Below are positions 34,257 through 46,007 of a stretch of 64,000 nt of DNA, piece after piece (position 1 is the stretch's first letter; each line of letters starts with the position of its first letter). This DNA comes from Cubamyces lactineus (Eukaryota > Basidiomycota > Agaricomycetes > Polyporales > Polyporaceae): NCBI GenBank assembly GCA_022376465.1, contig JACDTU010000005.1, positions 1,600,001 to 1,664,000 on the forward strand. Direction: 5' to 3'. Under the pieces are notes generated by a model, which was given only the letters and a program-made list of their open reading frames with translations, had not been told where the DNA came from and did not search any database. Both the position numbers and the translations under genes were made by a program.

Positions 34257-36635
34257 TTAGTCATTTGCCGCCTGGTTTGCTTCAACCATCTCCTTGATTT
34301 CTCCTCCAGCGGCTGCTTGCAATGACGCCGCGACGGCCGAAGGCTCACCTTGTCCTTTGGCGAACTCTGCGCTACCCAGCCTCTCCGGTGGGTTGATGAC
34401 GTCGGCCGCCTCCGAACACCATTCCATCGACACCGACACGTCAATGATGTTGGATCCAATACCGACGGGGAAGTCAATCTCCTTGCGCGTCAGCGTGAGC
34501 GTCGCGCTCTGCTCGGCCGAGCCGCGCGGGTGCGGCAGGTGGAAAGTCGGGATGAACCAGAACCACCCCATGAAGACCTGGTGGTGACGGTAACGATTGC
34601 AGCAGGGTTCATGTGTAGATGGTCAGTACCTCGCTCTTAGAAAAGGGCTGACTGCCGGTGTGTGGGCGGGCGCAGTGCCGCTCACTCACCTGACCGAGAT
34701 ACAGTTTGACCCGCAGCTCACGGCGCGCGTCGAGCACGACGCCACCATCACTTCTCAGCGCCTGCGTTGCAGAGTAGATGGACGCCTCTTCGGATTCGAC
34801 GGTGACAGCGCCCTCGGAAGGGAGCTTCCCCTCAGCTTCGATCTTCTCGCGAATGCGCTGCCACTTGTCTCCCGTCAGGGGACGTAGCAACAGAGTCTCG
34901 ATCTTGCCGTCCTAGGTATGGGCTCAACCATGTGTACCTCGGGGCGATGCTACACCACCACCATTACTCACCGCCGCTGATTCTTCCTTCTGGATATCCT
35001 CATCTCGCAAAGTTCCCATCCGCGCAAAGCTTCTGACCATCTTCTTGCTGTCGAACTCGCCTTTCCGCACGAGATCTGCAAACGCCTGGCCTTCTATCTG
35101 GTCGGCACCCTTGCGCCTGACGCCCATATTGCCGCCCTCGTCTCTCGTGTGTCGCTCCCACTCTTCCAGTGCCTCCACGAACTCGTCGTCGTATCGGGCT
35201 AGGGACGCCCACACTTGGCTAGAGCTCTTCGTCGCTGCCATCTTCTTCGACAGACCTGCGGTGTCAACGAACGTGTTTACTGCGCGTACCAGACTGGTCT
35301 TGAGGCCGGACAGCTCGTGCATCCGGACCTTAATCTGCGTGAGCCTCACTTTCGGTGACGGACGTGCTAGGACCACTGGGTCGGTCGTCCAAAAGTCCTC
35401 CGGTGCTTGGTGCGCCAGGACGAGCGACCAGTAGTACAACCATCTCCGTTGGCTAGGGATGCTCACGCCCTGCTTCAGCTTCTTCGACGGCGACGACGGT
35501 CGTTTCATGCGCTGCGCAGTGTGCAGTTCCAGGACATGGCTCAGACTATTTCCCGTATCTTTCCGTACAGGAGCCGTCTTCTCTTCTTGCTTCGAATCTG
35601 AACTGTCACCAGGTCTCTCGGTATGGCCTACAGCTTGGTCGTCGGGCCCGTCCGTGATCTCGTGCTTGATCGGGTCATCGCCCGCCTGACCGTCCGCACT
35701 GGCGACATCTGCAGCCTCGTCCTCTGGCATGGCGTTCATGACCTGCTCCGCCCGGCTCTTCGCCCGCTCCTTCTCGGCCAAGCTCCGGTCGAGGCTGGGC
35801 GCGCCCGGGGCTACGTCCAGACTGAGCAGGTATGCGCACGCCATCGTGCCTGATCGGCCTTTGCCCGCTACGGATCCCAGCAGTAGATACCAATAGACCA
35901 GTGCGCGGTGCGATTCGGGATGGTCAGAGGGGTGGATCCGAGAGATCGCAATCAGCAGTGCTTCAAGTTGGACAGATGAGAGCGGCGCTGCGTTCGTGCT
36001 AACCTTTGCAGTGGAGGACGGCGACACGGTCGGGAGAGCCATCAAGCCACAGACGTATCTCGCGAGCCACTAGCGGAAGGATGGCTAGCGGTGGGGCACT
36101 GGTATATGTCGCTGCGTTAGCATGTGTGTTTCACTTGTACGCGTCCAGGCTCCAGAGGTATGGAATGTGTTTATGGTGTACGCTAAACAAGCACACGACA
36201 GAACTCAAGCGAGCCGGCAGTGATATTCGACAGCGGCAAGTCAACAAAGCTCTATGACGAGAATACTCACTGGTGGTCAGGGAAGGGGTATCTGCTCACT
36301 CTACCTTCGAAGACGCTGTCCGGGTAAGAGTTCTCGCGGACCGGGCAGAAGTTGAACACCCAGTAGTTCTTGCCGTGATGGTGGTCGAGGAACTTCTTCG
36401 CGTCTTCTCTCCGGTTGCGGTACAGGCCCTCGATGCCGGTCGCGGGGTATCCCATGACTATCACTTTGTCAGTGATGTATGCCAGATCTGCCAAAAGCCA
36501 GATGGGCGTCGTTGTTGTCAGCTTGCGAGAGCGTGGAGGTTATTTGTTGGCCTGCTAACCTAGTTCGAGGTCGAGTGCCTCGTCCTTGTACCGAGCCTTG
36601 TTGCCAGAAACGAGTCGGCGTATGAAGTCGCTCAT
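34257..36635 (-). CDS. PTEN-type phosphatidylinositol-3,4,5-trisphosphate 3-phosphatase
   Basis: Homologue of PTEN/yeast Tep1; removes the 3-phosphate of PIP3 at the membrane and opposes PI3-kinase signalling. Exon 1 encodes MSDFIRRLVSGNKARYKDEA; a phase-1 intron leads to DLAYITDKVIVMGYPATGIE. Further motifs are EDAKKFLDHHHGKNYWVFNF and SRYPFPDHHAPPLAILP. The catalytic P-loop HCKAGKGRSGT spans an intron of about 130 nt starting GTTAGC, placed between HCK and AGKGRSG, with Cys and Arg intact. A long charged insert (about 200 residues, Glu/Asp/Lys-rich with RRWLYYWSLVL) precedes the C2-like region, where FMGWFWFIPTFHLPHP and DVSVSMEWC are seen. The insert is larger than in human PTEN, a common fungal trait. 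No C-terminal PDZ motif is seen. Confidence 0.92.
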
Positions 36636-36991
36636 GGTGTTAGCGGTTGATGAGAAGGTATCACGAGTAACGTGTAGGTGCTTGTTCCTTGAGTTCGTTG
36701 GGTATAATATTGTTCTCTGGCTAGCCCTCGGAGTCAATGAATGGTTGAGATCAACGAGCACAGTGGAGAGCCATTATGTTTGTGACGTCATCTGTACCAG
36801 GTACTAACTACACACTTCCACAAATTTGGCATGTCACGTAGTTCATTCGCTATGCTCGTGGAACCCAGCACAGCTTGCGCATGATATTTTTGGTTCTATT
36901 CACGACAAAATTACATATGCGTCGAGTAGTCGACAATAAAGCCCTGAGGATCATCGTTGCGGCTCGATATATCTCAGTGAGATGTGTGCAC
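36636..36991. other. pten 5' flank
   Basis: AT-richer than the surroundings, with TATAATATTG near 36710 that could serve the phosphatase promoter. No gene seen. Confidence 0.4.
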
Positions 36992-36993
36992 TA

Positions 36994-37456
36994 CAGTCGA
37001 CACCCTCTTAACCCATAGCAATCGGGAAGGGCAATTTCCTATGGGTTTTCGCGGGTTTTGGGGTAGGAGGAAAGCGCTTATTTTAGCGCCCTCAACTAGC
37101 GCTCAATATTTATATAAGCGCCCTTTCTACCGACCGGAGGCGCCCGTAACTAGTTCAGTGCAGAGACATGGCATAGGTGGTGAGGCCGCTCAAGGCATTC
37201 GTTTCCAGCATTATAAGTAGTGATTATCATCTGTTCCAGGTATCATGCCCGGATGGCTTACTTTCAGTCAACAATACCCTTCGGGTAAGCTGTCCCCATG
37301 GGTTATTGACCTGGAATTTCGTATGGGGTATGGGGTATTACAGGATTATGGGTTATGGGTTTGATTTGCCCCTATCCCAAGTCGGGAAAGGCATTTTTCT
37401 ATGGGTTATCGCAGGTTATGGGCTATGAGGGGTATGTGTTAAGAGGGTGTCGACTG
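36994..37456. mobile_element. Tc1/mariner-type MITE with TA target duplication
   Basis: A 463-bp element flanked by TA at 36992-36993 and 37457-37458. Its 19-bp ends (36994-37012 and 37438-37456) are perfect inverted repeats starting CAGTCGACACCC, the CAGT-type terminus of Tc1/mariner and pogo elements. Inside each end is a direct, not inverted, repeat of about 35 bp (near 37021-37058 and 37383-37420) containing CTATGGGTT and CGCGGGTT/CGCAGGTT. Multiple ATGGGTTAT-like copies fill 37290-37430. No transposase frame is present, so it must have been moved in trans. It sits between pten and the TFIIA gene, 415 bp before the latter's ATG. Confidence 0.85.
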
Positions 37457-37871
37457 TAATCGAGTAGAACTTGCTGCGATTCAAGTCGATCCGCTGAATC
37501 TCGTCGTCGCTATGCTCGCTTCATAGTTAACATAGAGTATTATACCAATTGATATCACGTAGACCAACTTTGCCCTTGGCCTCAGCGGTCAGGCGGTGGT
37601 GCACGAAAACAAGCTAGGGTGACATGCTCGCCGTGACTCTCGAGGCAAGCGTGACGAGGTCACATTCATTCTCAGCTTAGTAACGCCGTCGAGTCGGAGG
37701 ACAGGACCATGGTCACGCTATAGCTGTCGCTATCCTCAGCTCAAGACCTCCAGCACCGTCCGCCTCGTCTTCATCGTACCTCTTCGGACTACTTGTCAAA
37801 CATTCGCTCATTTCCGCTTCCAACGACCTACCACCCTTTTTGACCCCGGAAGAGAAGAACAAGCATAGAAG

Positions 37872-38559
37872 ATGGCTTCCGCTTACTACGAGTTCTACCG
37901 CGGCTCCTCGTGAGTGTGCACGTCTCTCTTCTCTCTCTTTCCGGGTTCGGGCGGGCCCGCAGGCGGATTTGACTTTCAAGCTGAACTCGTATATGACGGT
38001 TGACGTGACTTAGGATCGGCATGGCCCTCACGGACTCCCTTGACGAGCTCATTACGAGCGGTGCGATCACGCCACAACTGGCGATGAAAGTCCTGCAGCA
38101 GGTGTGTATGCCGTCACAACCTCGTCTCATACCCCTCCCTAGTGGTGTACGGACCTTCATGGTACAACATCGGTTACTTATGGGCTCGTGTGGTAGTTTG
38201 ACAAGTCCCTAGCGGACATCATGGTGAAGCAGGTGAAGACGAAGACGACGCTGAAGGTATGTCCATAGCGCACCGTGCAGTCGGTTGGCTCACGCACACC
38301 TCCTACTCCATTCTTTTACTCGTCTATCCTCTCACGGAACCGCTCTACCTCTCATCTCCCGGGCTGCGTCACGTCCACGTCCATGCACGTTCGTGGACGA
38401 CAGGGCCACCTCCACACATACCGTCTCTGCGACGACGTGTGGACGTTCATCGTGAAGAACCCGCAGTTCAAGATGGAGTCGAACGAGGTCGTCTCTGCAG
38501 CCAAGATCAAGATCGTGGCCTGCAAGAACGGCGACGCGATCGAGCAGGGCAAGAAGTAG
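37872..38559 (+). CDS. toa2: Transcription initiation factor IIA small subunit (TFIIA-gamma)
   Basis: Small subunit of TFIIA, which stabilises TBP on the TATA box in RNA polymerase II initiation. Four exons, 37872-37909, 38014-38101, 38197-38256 and 38404-38559, give 113 residues, the usual size. Junctions preserve phase: [13 protein letters not shown] then [16 protein letters not shown] then [12 protein letters not shown] then [13 protein letters not shown]. The N-terminal four-helix part and the C-terminal beta-barrel part ([24 protein letters not shown]) are both complete. The MITE lies upstream of its promoter, so its expression context may have been altered (inference). Confidence 0.97.
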
Positions 38560-41413
38560 AGCGCCACCGCCCATCTTCCGCCACCCTCGCTGCTCTCGCC
38601 CTCGCTCTTGCTCTCGTCGGCGGCCGGGCAGTTCTATCTTGTAATTCTACGACGAGGACCATCCATCTTTCTCGCCTCGCCTCGCTCCGCATTCGCGTCC
38701 GCTGCTCTCGTGAAGACGTCCTCAAGTATACATACAGCCATAAACCCCACGCATCGCCGGCATGGAATGCCGCTTTCCCGACCCGGTTGTAATTCTAGCC
38801 TCATCCTCCTCCCAGCCAGCGTAGATCCCGGTCACCATGGACTCGTAATCCCTGCGCTTTCAATTGTATTCGCTCTCTGATAGGAATCTCATCACTCTCG
38901 CAACTGCATGTGCGCGCTCCGGTGTGCTGTTTCTCCGTTCACGTCTTCTTCACTGAGTCCTCGGTAGCTACGCCGAAACCGGCTACAGTCGAGTAAGAGC
39001 ACAGGTGTGTCTTCGTACGTATATCTTAATGCGTTCCTGCCGAGCCTCACGTTCTCGCAGCAGGCTTGAGTTACGTCTCCAGTTGGAGCATCATGTTGAG
39101 GTCCATATCCTGCGTGATCGGTCAGACGAAAGAAGTGCAACGCTTGCGGCAAAACTTGGCTCCACAGTTGGCACGTTCGCCACAAATAGTCAGCAAGTGT
39201 GTCGGACAGGAATAGGAGCCAAGAGCCGCCTGTTCCAATTGTGTGTACAGAGCGCGCGCCCAACACGCGCTCTGCGTAAGTGCAGCACGCAATCTGCGTT
39301 TCATGTAAACGTGAGTTTGCGTGCTGCTGCTGCTCATGGATCGCTCGCATACCTGCGCGCATACCCCTTGGGTACTAACCCCTCGCCAAGTGGCGTTTGT
39401 GAAGCGCGCCGAAGGGCGATCGTGCTCAGAGCTTCAGACGCGTCGCGTCGCGTCACGAGGCTCCCAACACGCATTTGTACAGCATGATGCCTAGCCGAGC
39501 TCCCCCGGTAGACTTTCCGAGGGTTGAGAAGCATTACGACACGGCCCTCTCCTTTTCATTCTCTGACCTTCCGTGCAGACATTAGGTGCGTCCGATCGAC
39601 CGTAACTCTCCGTGTATCCTGTACTGACCTCGCCGCCTGTGACCCTCTTCTCCTGGCTGCTGCCTGGGTGCAGAAGAAGCGGACAAACGCCCACTGCTTG
39701 CCAATGTGAAGGCCAGAACGCACGTTCTCGCCAGCGCAGGCGCCATCGAAGCCGTCGATACCACCTATCTAGGTTGCGGCCCCTGGGCCTGCCCGCCTTC
39801 GGATGGCGCCTAGGCGAGATAGGCATCGTACTTGTCGACGGCGCCGTCCGCCTGCCGTCACCGCTATAGAGATAGCTTCACGGCGAACAAGACCTGGTGA
39901 CCCGCTAACGCTCGGGGAGGTGCGCATGCGCCTGCAGTGCAGTTCCGAATGGGACTTGTGATGCTCGGGCTGTTCACCGCCTTGCGGATTGGCGATTTCA
40001 CTACTGACGTAGTTGCCGGTCCAGGTCGTCAGTGCGCGTCGGCCTCGGTCCACGAACAGGGCCGCTGCTAACTTAGCATGGGGAATCAGCGGCGGGTGGG
40101 GGGATCTTGGGAGCGGGTTCTGATGCTACGGTCCTGGGTCTCGGGGTATCGGCGCCGACTGTACAAACGCCAGTTTGTCACTCGATGGTGTTAGTCGCAG
40201 CGCGCAGCTGGGACAAGCATGGTAGCCCTGGCTGCGAACAAAGTGAGGTGGACAGCTCAGGCCGTGAATGTCGGAAGCGGGGAGTCCGTTCGGAGGGGCG
40301 ACGACTGCGTCGCCCTTTATCCACAGCGGCGACGACGTCGGTGAGCCGCACTAAGGCCGTAATGGACGGGAGGACGTGCAATAGGGCCGACGTGCTTGGG
40401 CGCTGAAAATAGCGTGTTGCCGTACGGGATGGGTGTTCGAACGGACGCTCAGGACGACTGGAACATCGACATCGAGATGGTGATGCACCGAGGACTGACC
40501 CCAGTAACGGATACGGCATCCGGATCAACCGGCCCAAATGTACGTGAAAGACTCGCCGGACGTGCGAAGGCGTGTGTGGTGGTAGCGGAAGCAAGAGGGG
40601 AGTGCGGGAGTGCCTAGGTGCAGACACGCCTGGAGCGTGCGGGGGACTGGTGCATAGCGAGAGCAGCGTTGGACGAGCCGGCGGAAGAGGCGGAAGAGGT
40701 GAGTAAGGGAGGATGAGGGGATGATCTGATCTGGATCGGGAGAGCCTGATAAGGAAAGGCGAGGACGAAAGAGGCGACTGAGAATGACGACAGCGTGGCG
40801 AGGTCCGAGGCGGGGCGCTAAAGACGGTGACTGGGGAGGACTGCGGCGGTAGCGCGGCTCTCGCCCTCGCCCTTCGGATTTCCTGGCCCAGTCCGCCCTT
40901 GGCCTGGAGCTCTTCCGGCCGATCTCTCCTATAAATTTCCTCGCCCTCTCCTCACCAGGCTGTTTGAGAATATCCCCGGCTGCGAACACATAGCCATAGC
41001 TGTAGCTTATACGCCCCGCTTCTGTGTACTACACACTCTAAATGCCTGCTTTACTCGTCGAATCACATGGCGGCCTTGGCGAGATCAATAGCGACCCACG
41101 CGCTTGTTATGGTAGCAGGGTCGCTGCAAGTCCCCGTAAGCGGGGCAATAAACTAAAGTGCGTTTCCGCGCGATATCTTCGGCCGCGCCCTTCTCTCTTC
41201 CTTACCACCACTCCCTCCTCCTCCAGCCTCTATCAGCTCCTCTGCACCACAGACACGCTCTCTCGCAACGACTCGCAACGACCTCCTCTGCCCAAGTCTC
41301 GCCCCTCTTCCTCTTGCGCCCCTGCCCGGCCCCGCGATCAATTAGCCACCTCCCGCTCCCGTTCAGACAACACACTCCCATCCGCTACGCGATATAAACA
41401 CACAGCGCATTCT
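38560..41413. other. Gene-poor intergenic region
   Basis: About 2.85 kb. Many overlapping frames of 60-177 codons exist on both strands, none with a domain or a consistent exon chain. ACGCGTCGCGTCGCG near 39437 is a GC-rich tandem-like motif. TATAAATT at 40931 and GATATAAACA near 41390 are candidate core-promoter elements for the kinase-like gene to the right. I see no RNA gene. Confidence 0.4.
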
Positions 41414-44023
41414 ATGCAACCCCCGGAAGCAGCAGAGAAACCGCGGCTTGTGTGGGATTGGGATATCGAGCATGCAGACAGACAGGCGGAAAGAAAGGCA
41501 GACGCAGCTGTCCACGGCGCTATCCCCTTCGAAGTGGACCGCAAGCTCCTCAAGGACATCGTCCAGGAACGTATGGGTGCTGAAGTCGCACGTATCAAGT
41601 TCCTCGGTGCAGGTTCGTCTAGCTTAACCCCTCCCTGTTTTCGTATCTCAGAGCTGAGCGATCCCCCGCTGCTTTGCAGGTACTTTCCATAAAGTGAGTT
41701 CCGTCTCCTTTTCGACACCTGTCGTTATCGTGTGCCCGCTCCCAGGCTCGGCGTCGCAGCCGTGGAGTCTTGGAAACCTGTATGCTTAAGCGGGGAATGG
41801 TTGTGCGCCGCATGCCCAGCGGGAACATTGTTCTCAAACTGTCCGCGGTTCGCGCACGTTTGCCGACTTCTGCTATCCAGTTACCGTTCTCGGTTCGGGA
41901 AATCTTCCCGCCCCTTGGCGTTCCCCCGCCGTGCCCCTTGGCACAAATGGATAGCGCTTCCCCGGCGTGCGGGTGAGATGCGGGCGGGGAAGCCCAATCG
42001 GGAGCGCGTCGCGTTTCGCAGAGTCACAACTTGGCGTTCGGCAGCGCGATAGCGCTCCGCGATGGTGTTATGCTTCTCCATTGTGGCGTAGGCGCGTGTA
42101 TGAGACAAGGCTGACCGATGCTGTCCACAGGGATATCTTATCACGTTAGTGGATGCGCGTGAGGTCGTCGCGCGAGTCGCACGCCGTTTTATGCCCCGGC
42201 TGAAGACCGAGTCTGAAGTGGCTACTATGCGCTATCTGCGCGAACACACCTCCATCCCCGTGCCGGAGGTGTACCAGTACGACGCCAACCCGTATAATCG
42301 GTTAGGAGGCGAGTACATTCTGATGTCAAAGGTGAGCCGCACCGCATCGTGCTGGCCTTGTGTGTTCACCAAAAATATCTTACGCCAGGCATCCGGCATA
42401 CCATTGTCGAAAGTGTTCCACTCGATGCCCCACAACACGCTTATCGCCCTCATGGAAAACATCGCGATGCTGGTCATTCCATTATTCGCACACCGTTTCC
42501 CCATGATCGGCTCGTTATACGATGGACCTGACCCGAACGCCGCGTCGAACATCACGTCCTCTCTAGCTACGCCGACACCGACGTCCTATACCCGACTAAC
42601 GAACATATCCGACGCGGTCTCTAAGCTTCAGCTTGAAAAGGACGCATCCAAAGAGTTCCATGTGGGCCCCATCGTCTCCTGGCCGTTCTTTGGATCAGCC
42701 CGAGGCGACCTCGCCCACCCGGAGGAGATAAATCGCGGGCCTTGGCGCACGACGCGGGACTACCTGCAGTCATGCGCAGAGCGTGAGATCCGGGGTGTCA
42801 TCCTCGAGAACGAGGGTAAGGCGGCGCCGCACAAGCTCCATCTTGACCCGGACGAAATCGAGAGCTCGCGGCACCACAGGATGACCGCCCTCCCCGATGA
42901 CCAGAGTGACAATTCAGACGAGTGGGATTGGGAAGAGAGCGAGGCTGAATGGGACGGTCCTGGTGACAGGATGTACCAGGACTACCGCCGCATGCAGCGC
43001 ACGACCTTCCTTGTCGCACACCTCAAGCAACGGGAGGAGCGTGTCCGTGCTGAAATGGCTCGCTTCTTGCGCATGATGGAGCGTCTCGGTGCGACGAGCC
43101 ACAACGAGGGCGATGGTGGAGGCGGAGGCGGCGGCGGGGGTGGTGCGAACAGCCCAGAGGAGTTCACACTCGATTGCCACGACCTGAACCTCGAGAACGT
43201 CTTCGTCGACGAAGAAGACAACTCGAAGATCGTAAGCCGCCTTTCTTCTCACACGTAACAGTACGACATCCCCTCTAACCTTTCCACCACTCAGACGTGC
43301 ATCATCGACTGGGAATCCACGACGACCCGTCCGCTCTGGGCATGTGCCCACGTCCCCGCCTTCCTCCAGTCTTCGCCCTTCACCGCGAAGCTCTTCCGCG
43401 CGACGGTCGAGAAGTTCGCCCGCACGCCGCGCACGATCTCCGTGCTCGGCAAGCCCGTCGACCTCTCTTCACTGGCCGGTGAGTGGCTCCACCACGAGGC
43501 CACCGGCGCGCGCCTCCGCATGGCGCACCGCTGCATCGAATGGGACGGCTGGGAGGAGGGCCTCGTCGACAGCATCCTCGGGCCGGAAGACCAAGAGGAC
43601 GACTGGTTCAAGACGTGGGACGAGGCGGAGCCTCCAAGCCACGGGGACCCCGTCGACGGCGACGACCTCCTCGACGACAACGCGCAGCACCAACAACGGC
43701 AACGGCAGCGATCAGGCCCCTCGTCGTCCTCCCCGCCGATCTCGGGGTCCCCAACGCTGACGGCGTCGACGAGCGAGGGCGAGGACGCGCTGAAGCGCAA
43801 GACGGGCGGCGGGGCGCCGCCGGCGGTTCCCAAAGTCGTCGTCGCGGTCGAGAAGGAACGCGAAAAGCTGCTGAACGCGACGGGCGACTACTGCGGCGGG
43901 CGCGGCGGGGAGCTCGGGCGGCGCCTCGAGGCGTGGCTCTATGTGAACGGCACCGCGGACGGGCGCGTTGACCTCGGCCGTCGGTGGGAGGGCGAGGAGG
44001 GTGAGGAGGACGAGGCGGAGTGA
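41414..44023 (+). CDS. Aminoglycoside-phosphotransferase (APH)-family kinase-like protein
   Basis: Protein-kinase-like fold of the kind expanded in basidiomycetes; native substrate unknown. Five exons give 661 residues: 41414-41612, a 14-nt microexon 41680-41693, 42131-42331, 42389-43231 and 43295-44023. The microexon is needed to read FLGAGTFHK and then GYLITLVDAREVVARVARRF, the glycine-loop and Lys regions. The intron after it is 437 nt, far longer than its neighbours. The catalytic loop CHDLNLENVFVD (H-x-D-L-x3-N) and the metal-binding IIDWE are present, so activity is plausible. A ten-glycine run lies just before the catalytic loop. The C-terminus is a Pro/Ser/Gln-rich linker, then a Glu-rich tail. 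The start at 41414 is the first ATG in frame after the CT-rich leader. Confidence 0.88.
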
Positions 44024-44070
44024 GCGGTGAGCGTATCACCCGGTGTCGGCGTCGTGTGGAGGGAAGCTTC

Positions 44071-44103
44071 GAGGAGGGGAGGGGGGAGGGAGGGGGGAGG
44101 TGG
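44071..44103 (+). repeat. G-run-rich tract (quadruplex-prone)
   Basis: Contains runs of four to six G separated by single A or AGGGA-like spacers, immediately after the stop codon of the kinase-like gene. Four or more G-runs within about 30 nt satisfy the usual G-quadruplex pattern. If transcribed it would lie in the 3' UTR. Confidence 0.6.
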
Positions 44104-44292
44104 TGTTCTTGCATCTATCAGGACTGGACTCTCTTGCATTCTGCATTCTTGTGTTTCCGTCGCATTCACCCGCTCCCTCACTAGCTCTCAGATCTCAGGG
44201 TTTAGACAGTCTCTCTCTCTCTCCTACTCTCTCTTTGCCCTGCACGTCGGTCTCAGCCTATGATATCTAATCGCAGGATAGTCTTCGGCCCA

Positions 44293-44317
44293 CCCATCCC
44301 ATCCCATCCCATCCCAT
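44293..44317 (+). repeat. (CCCAT)5 tandem repeat
   Basis: Five uninterrupted CCCAT units followed by CTCGT variants (44318-44330). A short pentanucleotide microsatellite in the intergenic region. Confidence 0.85.
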
Positions 44318-44727
44318 CTCGTCTCGTCTAGTCGCACGCATATGCATGTATATGTATTATGGCCATAGTTCCCGCACTATTTCTCGTGTACACGAATGAT
44401 ATTTCTTACGATTCAATGTTCGCCCACAAGAGTGAGACTGGTTCCGATGCACATTGGGATCAAGTTCTGAGTTTGTGATACCATTACATTTGCTTGAACG
44501 CAGCTCGAGATCAGCTGCAGCCTGTAGGACACACACGGTCGGGAGACGTGCGGGAGAGATGAGAGAGAGGAAAAAAGAAAGACAGCGCGAGAATGCATTG
44601 ACGTCACGAGATGCGGATGTGTACAGGCTGGAACGGTCCATTGGGCTCACAGGCTACCCGCGCTCGCTCCTGGCGCGGCAGCCCACCCTCGCCGCAGTGC
44701 GGATATAGCGAGGAACAGCCGCATCGT

Positions 44728-45635
44728 TCATGCATGCCACGCCTTCGCGATGAGCTCGGTGAGGCCTGGGAGACGTGTGAGTGAGTGAGCGATAGGGGAG
44801 AGTGGCTGTATGCGTGTTAAGGCGGATACGCACCGATGTCGTTCGTGTTGAACTGGTAGACGCCGACGAGCACGCCGACGGTCGTCGCCCGGAGGAGCCA
44901 TGTGAATGCAGGGCCGAGGAAGGGGAACTTGCGCGGGTGGAGGTAGTCGACGAGGATGGAGTCAAACTACGGTGGACCGGGTTAGTAGGTGTTCTGCAAT
45001 CACATGTGAATCGCGGTCGCGAGTTGCGATACTATGCGTGTGCGCATTTCGGCAATGTTGACATTCAATGCGTAAGGAAGACGCATTTTGATGCTCGCCG
45101 CGAAGTGGACAGAAAGTGTGATTGGTCAAGGCTCGAGATACTTACGCCAATGTGACTGTGCATGACCAGGCTGACACCAAGGAGGCCATCGAGGATGGGG
45201 TAGTTGGTGCCGCTCGTCGCGAACGCGGCAACAGTGAGAGGGACAAGGCCAGCAGAAAGGAGACGTTCAAATGCCCAGTGGTAGGAGCCGTGCGTCTTGG
45301 ACGGAGGAGGGAAGGGAGTAGGGTCGTTTACAGTGCCCCTGTAAATGGCTACGTTCCGGTTGAACGAACGGGACGCATACAGTAGAAACTAAACGACGTA
45401 CGACCACCGGGAACGTATGCAGAGTCGGCCGCGCCCCTAGCTGTGAACACTGTGGTCAGCGTTGCACCAAAGGCAGGAGTGCACGCCGCAGGTTGCATTG
45501 GGCGACACCCATCAACCAGGCGCGTTCATCGTGATAGAACATACCTTGGACAGCCAGCGGCCGAAGCGACCTGCGCGCAAGGGCAGCGGCGACGTTCTTG
45601 TTGAACGCAGCGCGGGCAACGAGGGCGGAAGACAT
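44728..45635 (-). CDS. sdh4: Succinate dehydrogenase membrane anchor subunit (CybS)
   Basis: Small membrane subunit of mitochondrial complex II that, with Sdh3, holds haem b and the ubiquinone site. The N-terminus MSSALVARAAFNKNVAAALA with RRSLRPLA is an Arg/Ala-rich mitochondrial presequence. Exon 1 ends at CAAG followed by an intron of about 100 nt. Later exons read SYHWAFERLLSAGLVPLTVA, the helix SGTNYPILDGLLGVSLVMHS, then HIGFDSILVDYLHPRK with the conserved His and Asp-Tyr, and FTWLLRATTVGVLVGVYQ. The stop after IAKAWHA is at 44728. The intron between HIG and FDSI is about 178 nt. The second junction (near 45400) requires a GTCGTT donor to keep phase and is the weakest. Three membrane helices fit the family. 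Confidence 0.92.
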
Positions 45636-45926
45636 GGCGGGCGTAGTGGACGAAGGTGAGGAGGCTGCAGGGCGATGGACTCGGAGACGGCGGTTGTGTA
45701 GAGGAGATCGGCCTCGCCCAATTGCCAGTTCCCGATTGGCCTTCGGCATCACTCTCCCGCTTTCGGCCGTACATTCCGCGACGAGCCGTTCAACTCATAC
45801 CTATTCCACAGTTACACAGATGTCTTTCAACCTCTGTTGGATGGTCAGTAGATGAATAGCGGGCCATAATGCACGATTTACTGTACGACGGGTTGTGGGT
45901 ATCGCTGCAGTTGTGTTAGTTGTAGC

Positions 45927-45932
45927 AAAAAA
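45927..45932 (-). terminator. Pol III T-run terminator of tRNA-Ala
   Basis: Six consecutive T on the minus strand, three bases beyond the discriminator base. Confidence 0.8.
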
Positions 45933-45935
45933 GCT

Positions 45936-46007
45936 TGGACATTCAGGGGATTGAACCCTGGACCTCACGCATGCGAAGCGTGCGCGCTACCACTGTGCCA
46001 AATGCCC
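45936..46007 (-). tRNA. tRNA-Ala (anticodon CGC)
   Basis: Cloverleaf read on the minus strand: acceptor GGGCATT pairs with AATGTCC (one G-U pair), discriminator A. The D arm has AGTGGTAG. The anticodon stem CACGC/GCGTG closes the loop TTCGCAT, giving CGC at 45973-45975. The T arm is CAGGG TTCAATC CCCTG. There is no intron. A run of six T follows the 3' end (45927-45932 as A on the plus strand), a Pol III terminator. It decodes GCG. Intragenic A and B boxes are present within the D and T arms. Confidence 0.95.

Larger units (their letters stand above)
44024..44727. other. Convergent intergenic region with simple repeats
   Basis: Between the kinase-like gene and sdh4. It holds a G-run-rich tract (44071-44103), a CT-rich run (44212-44234) and a CCCAT pentamer array. 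No gene is seen. Confidence 0.5.
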
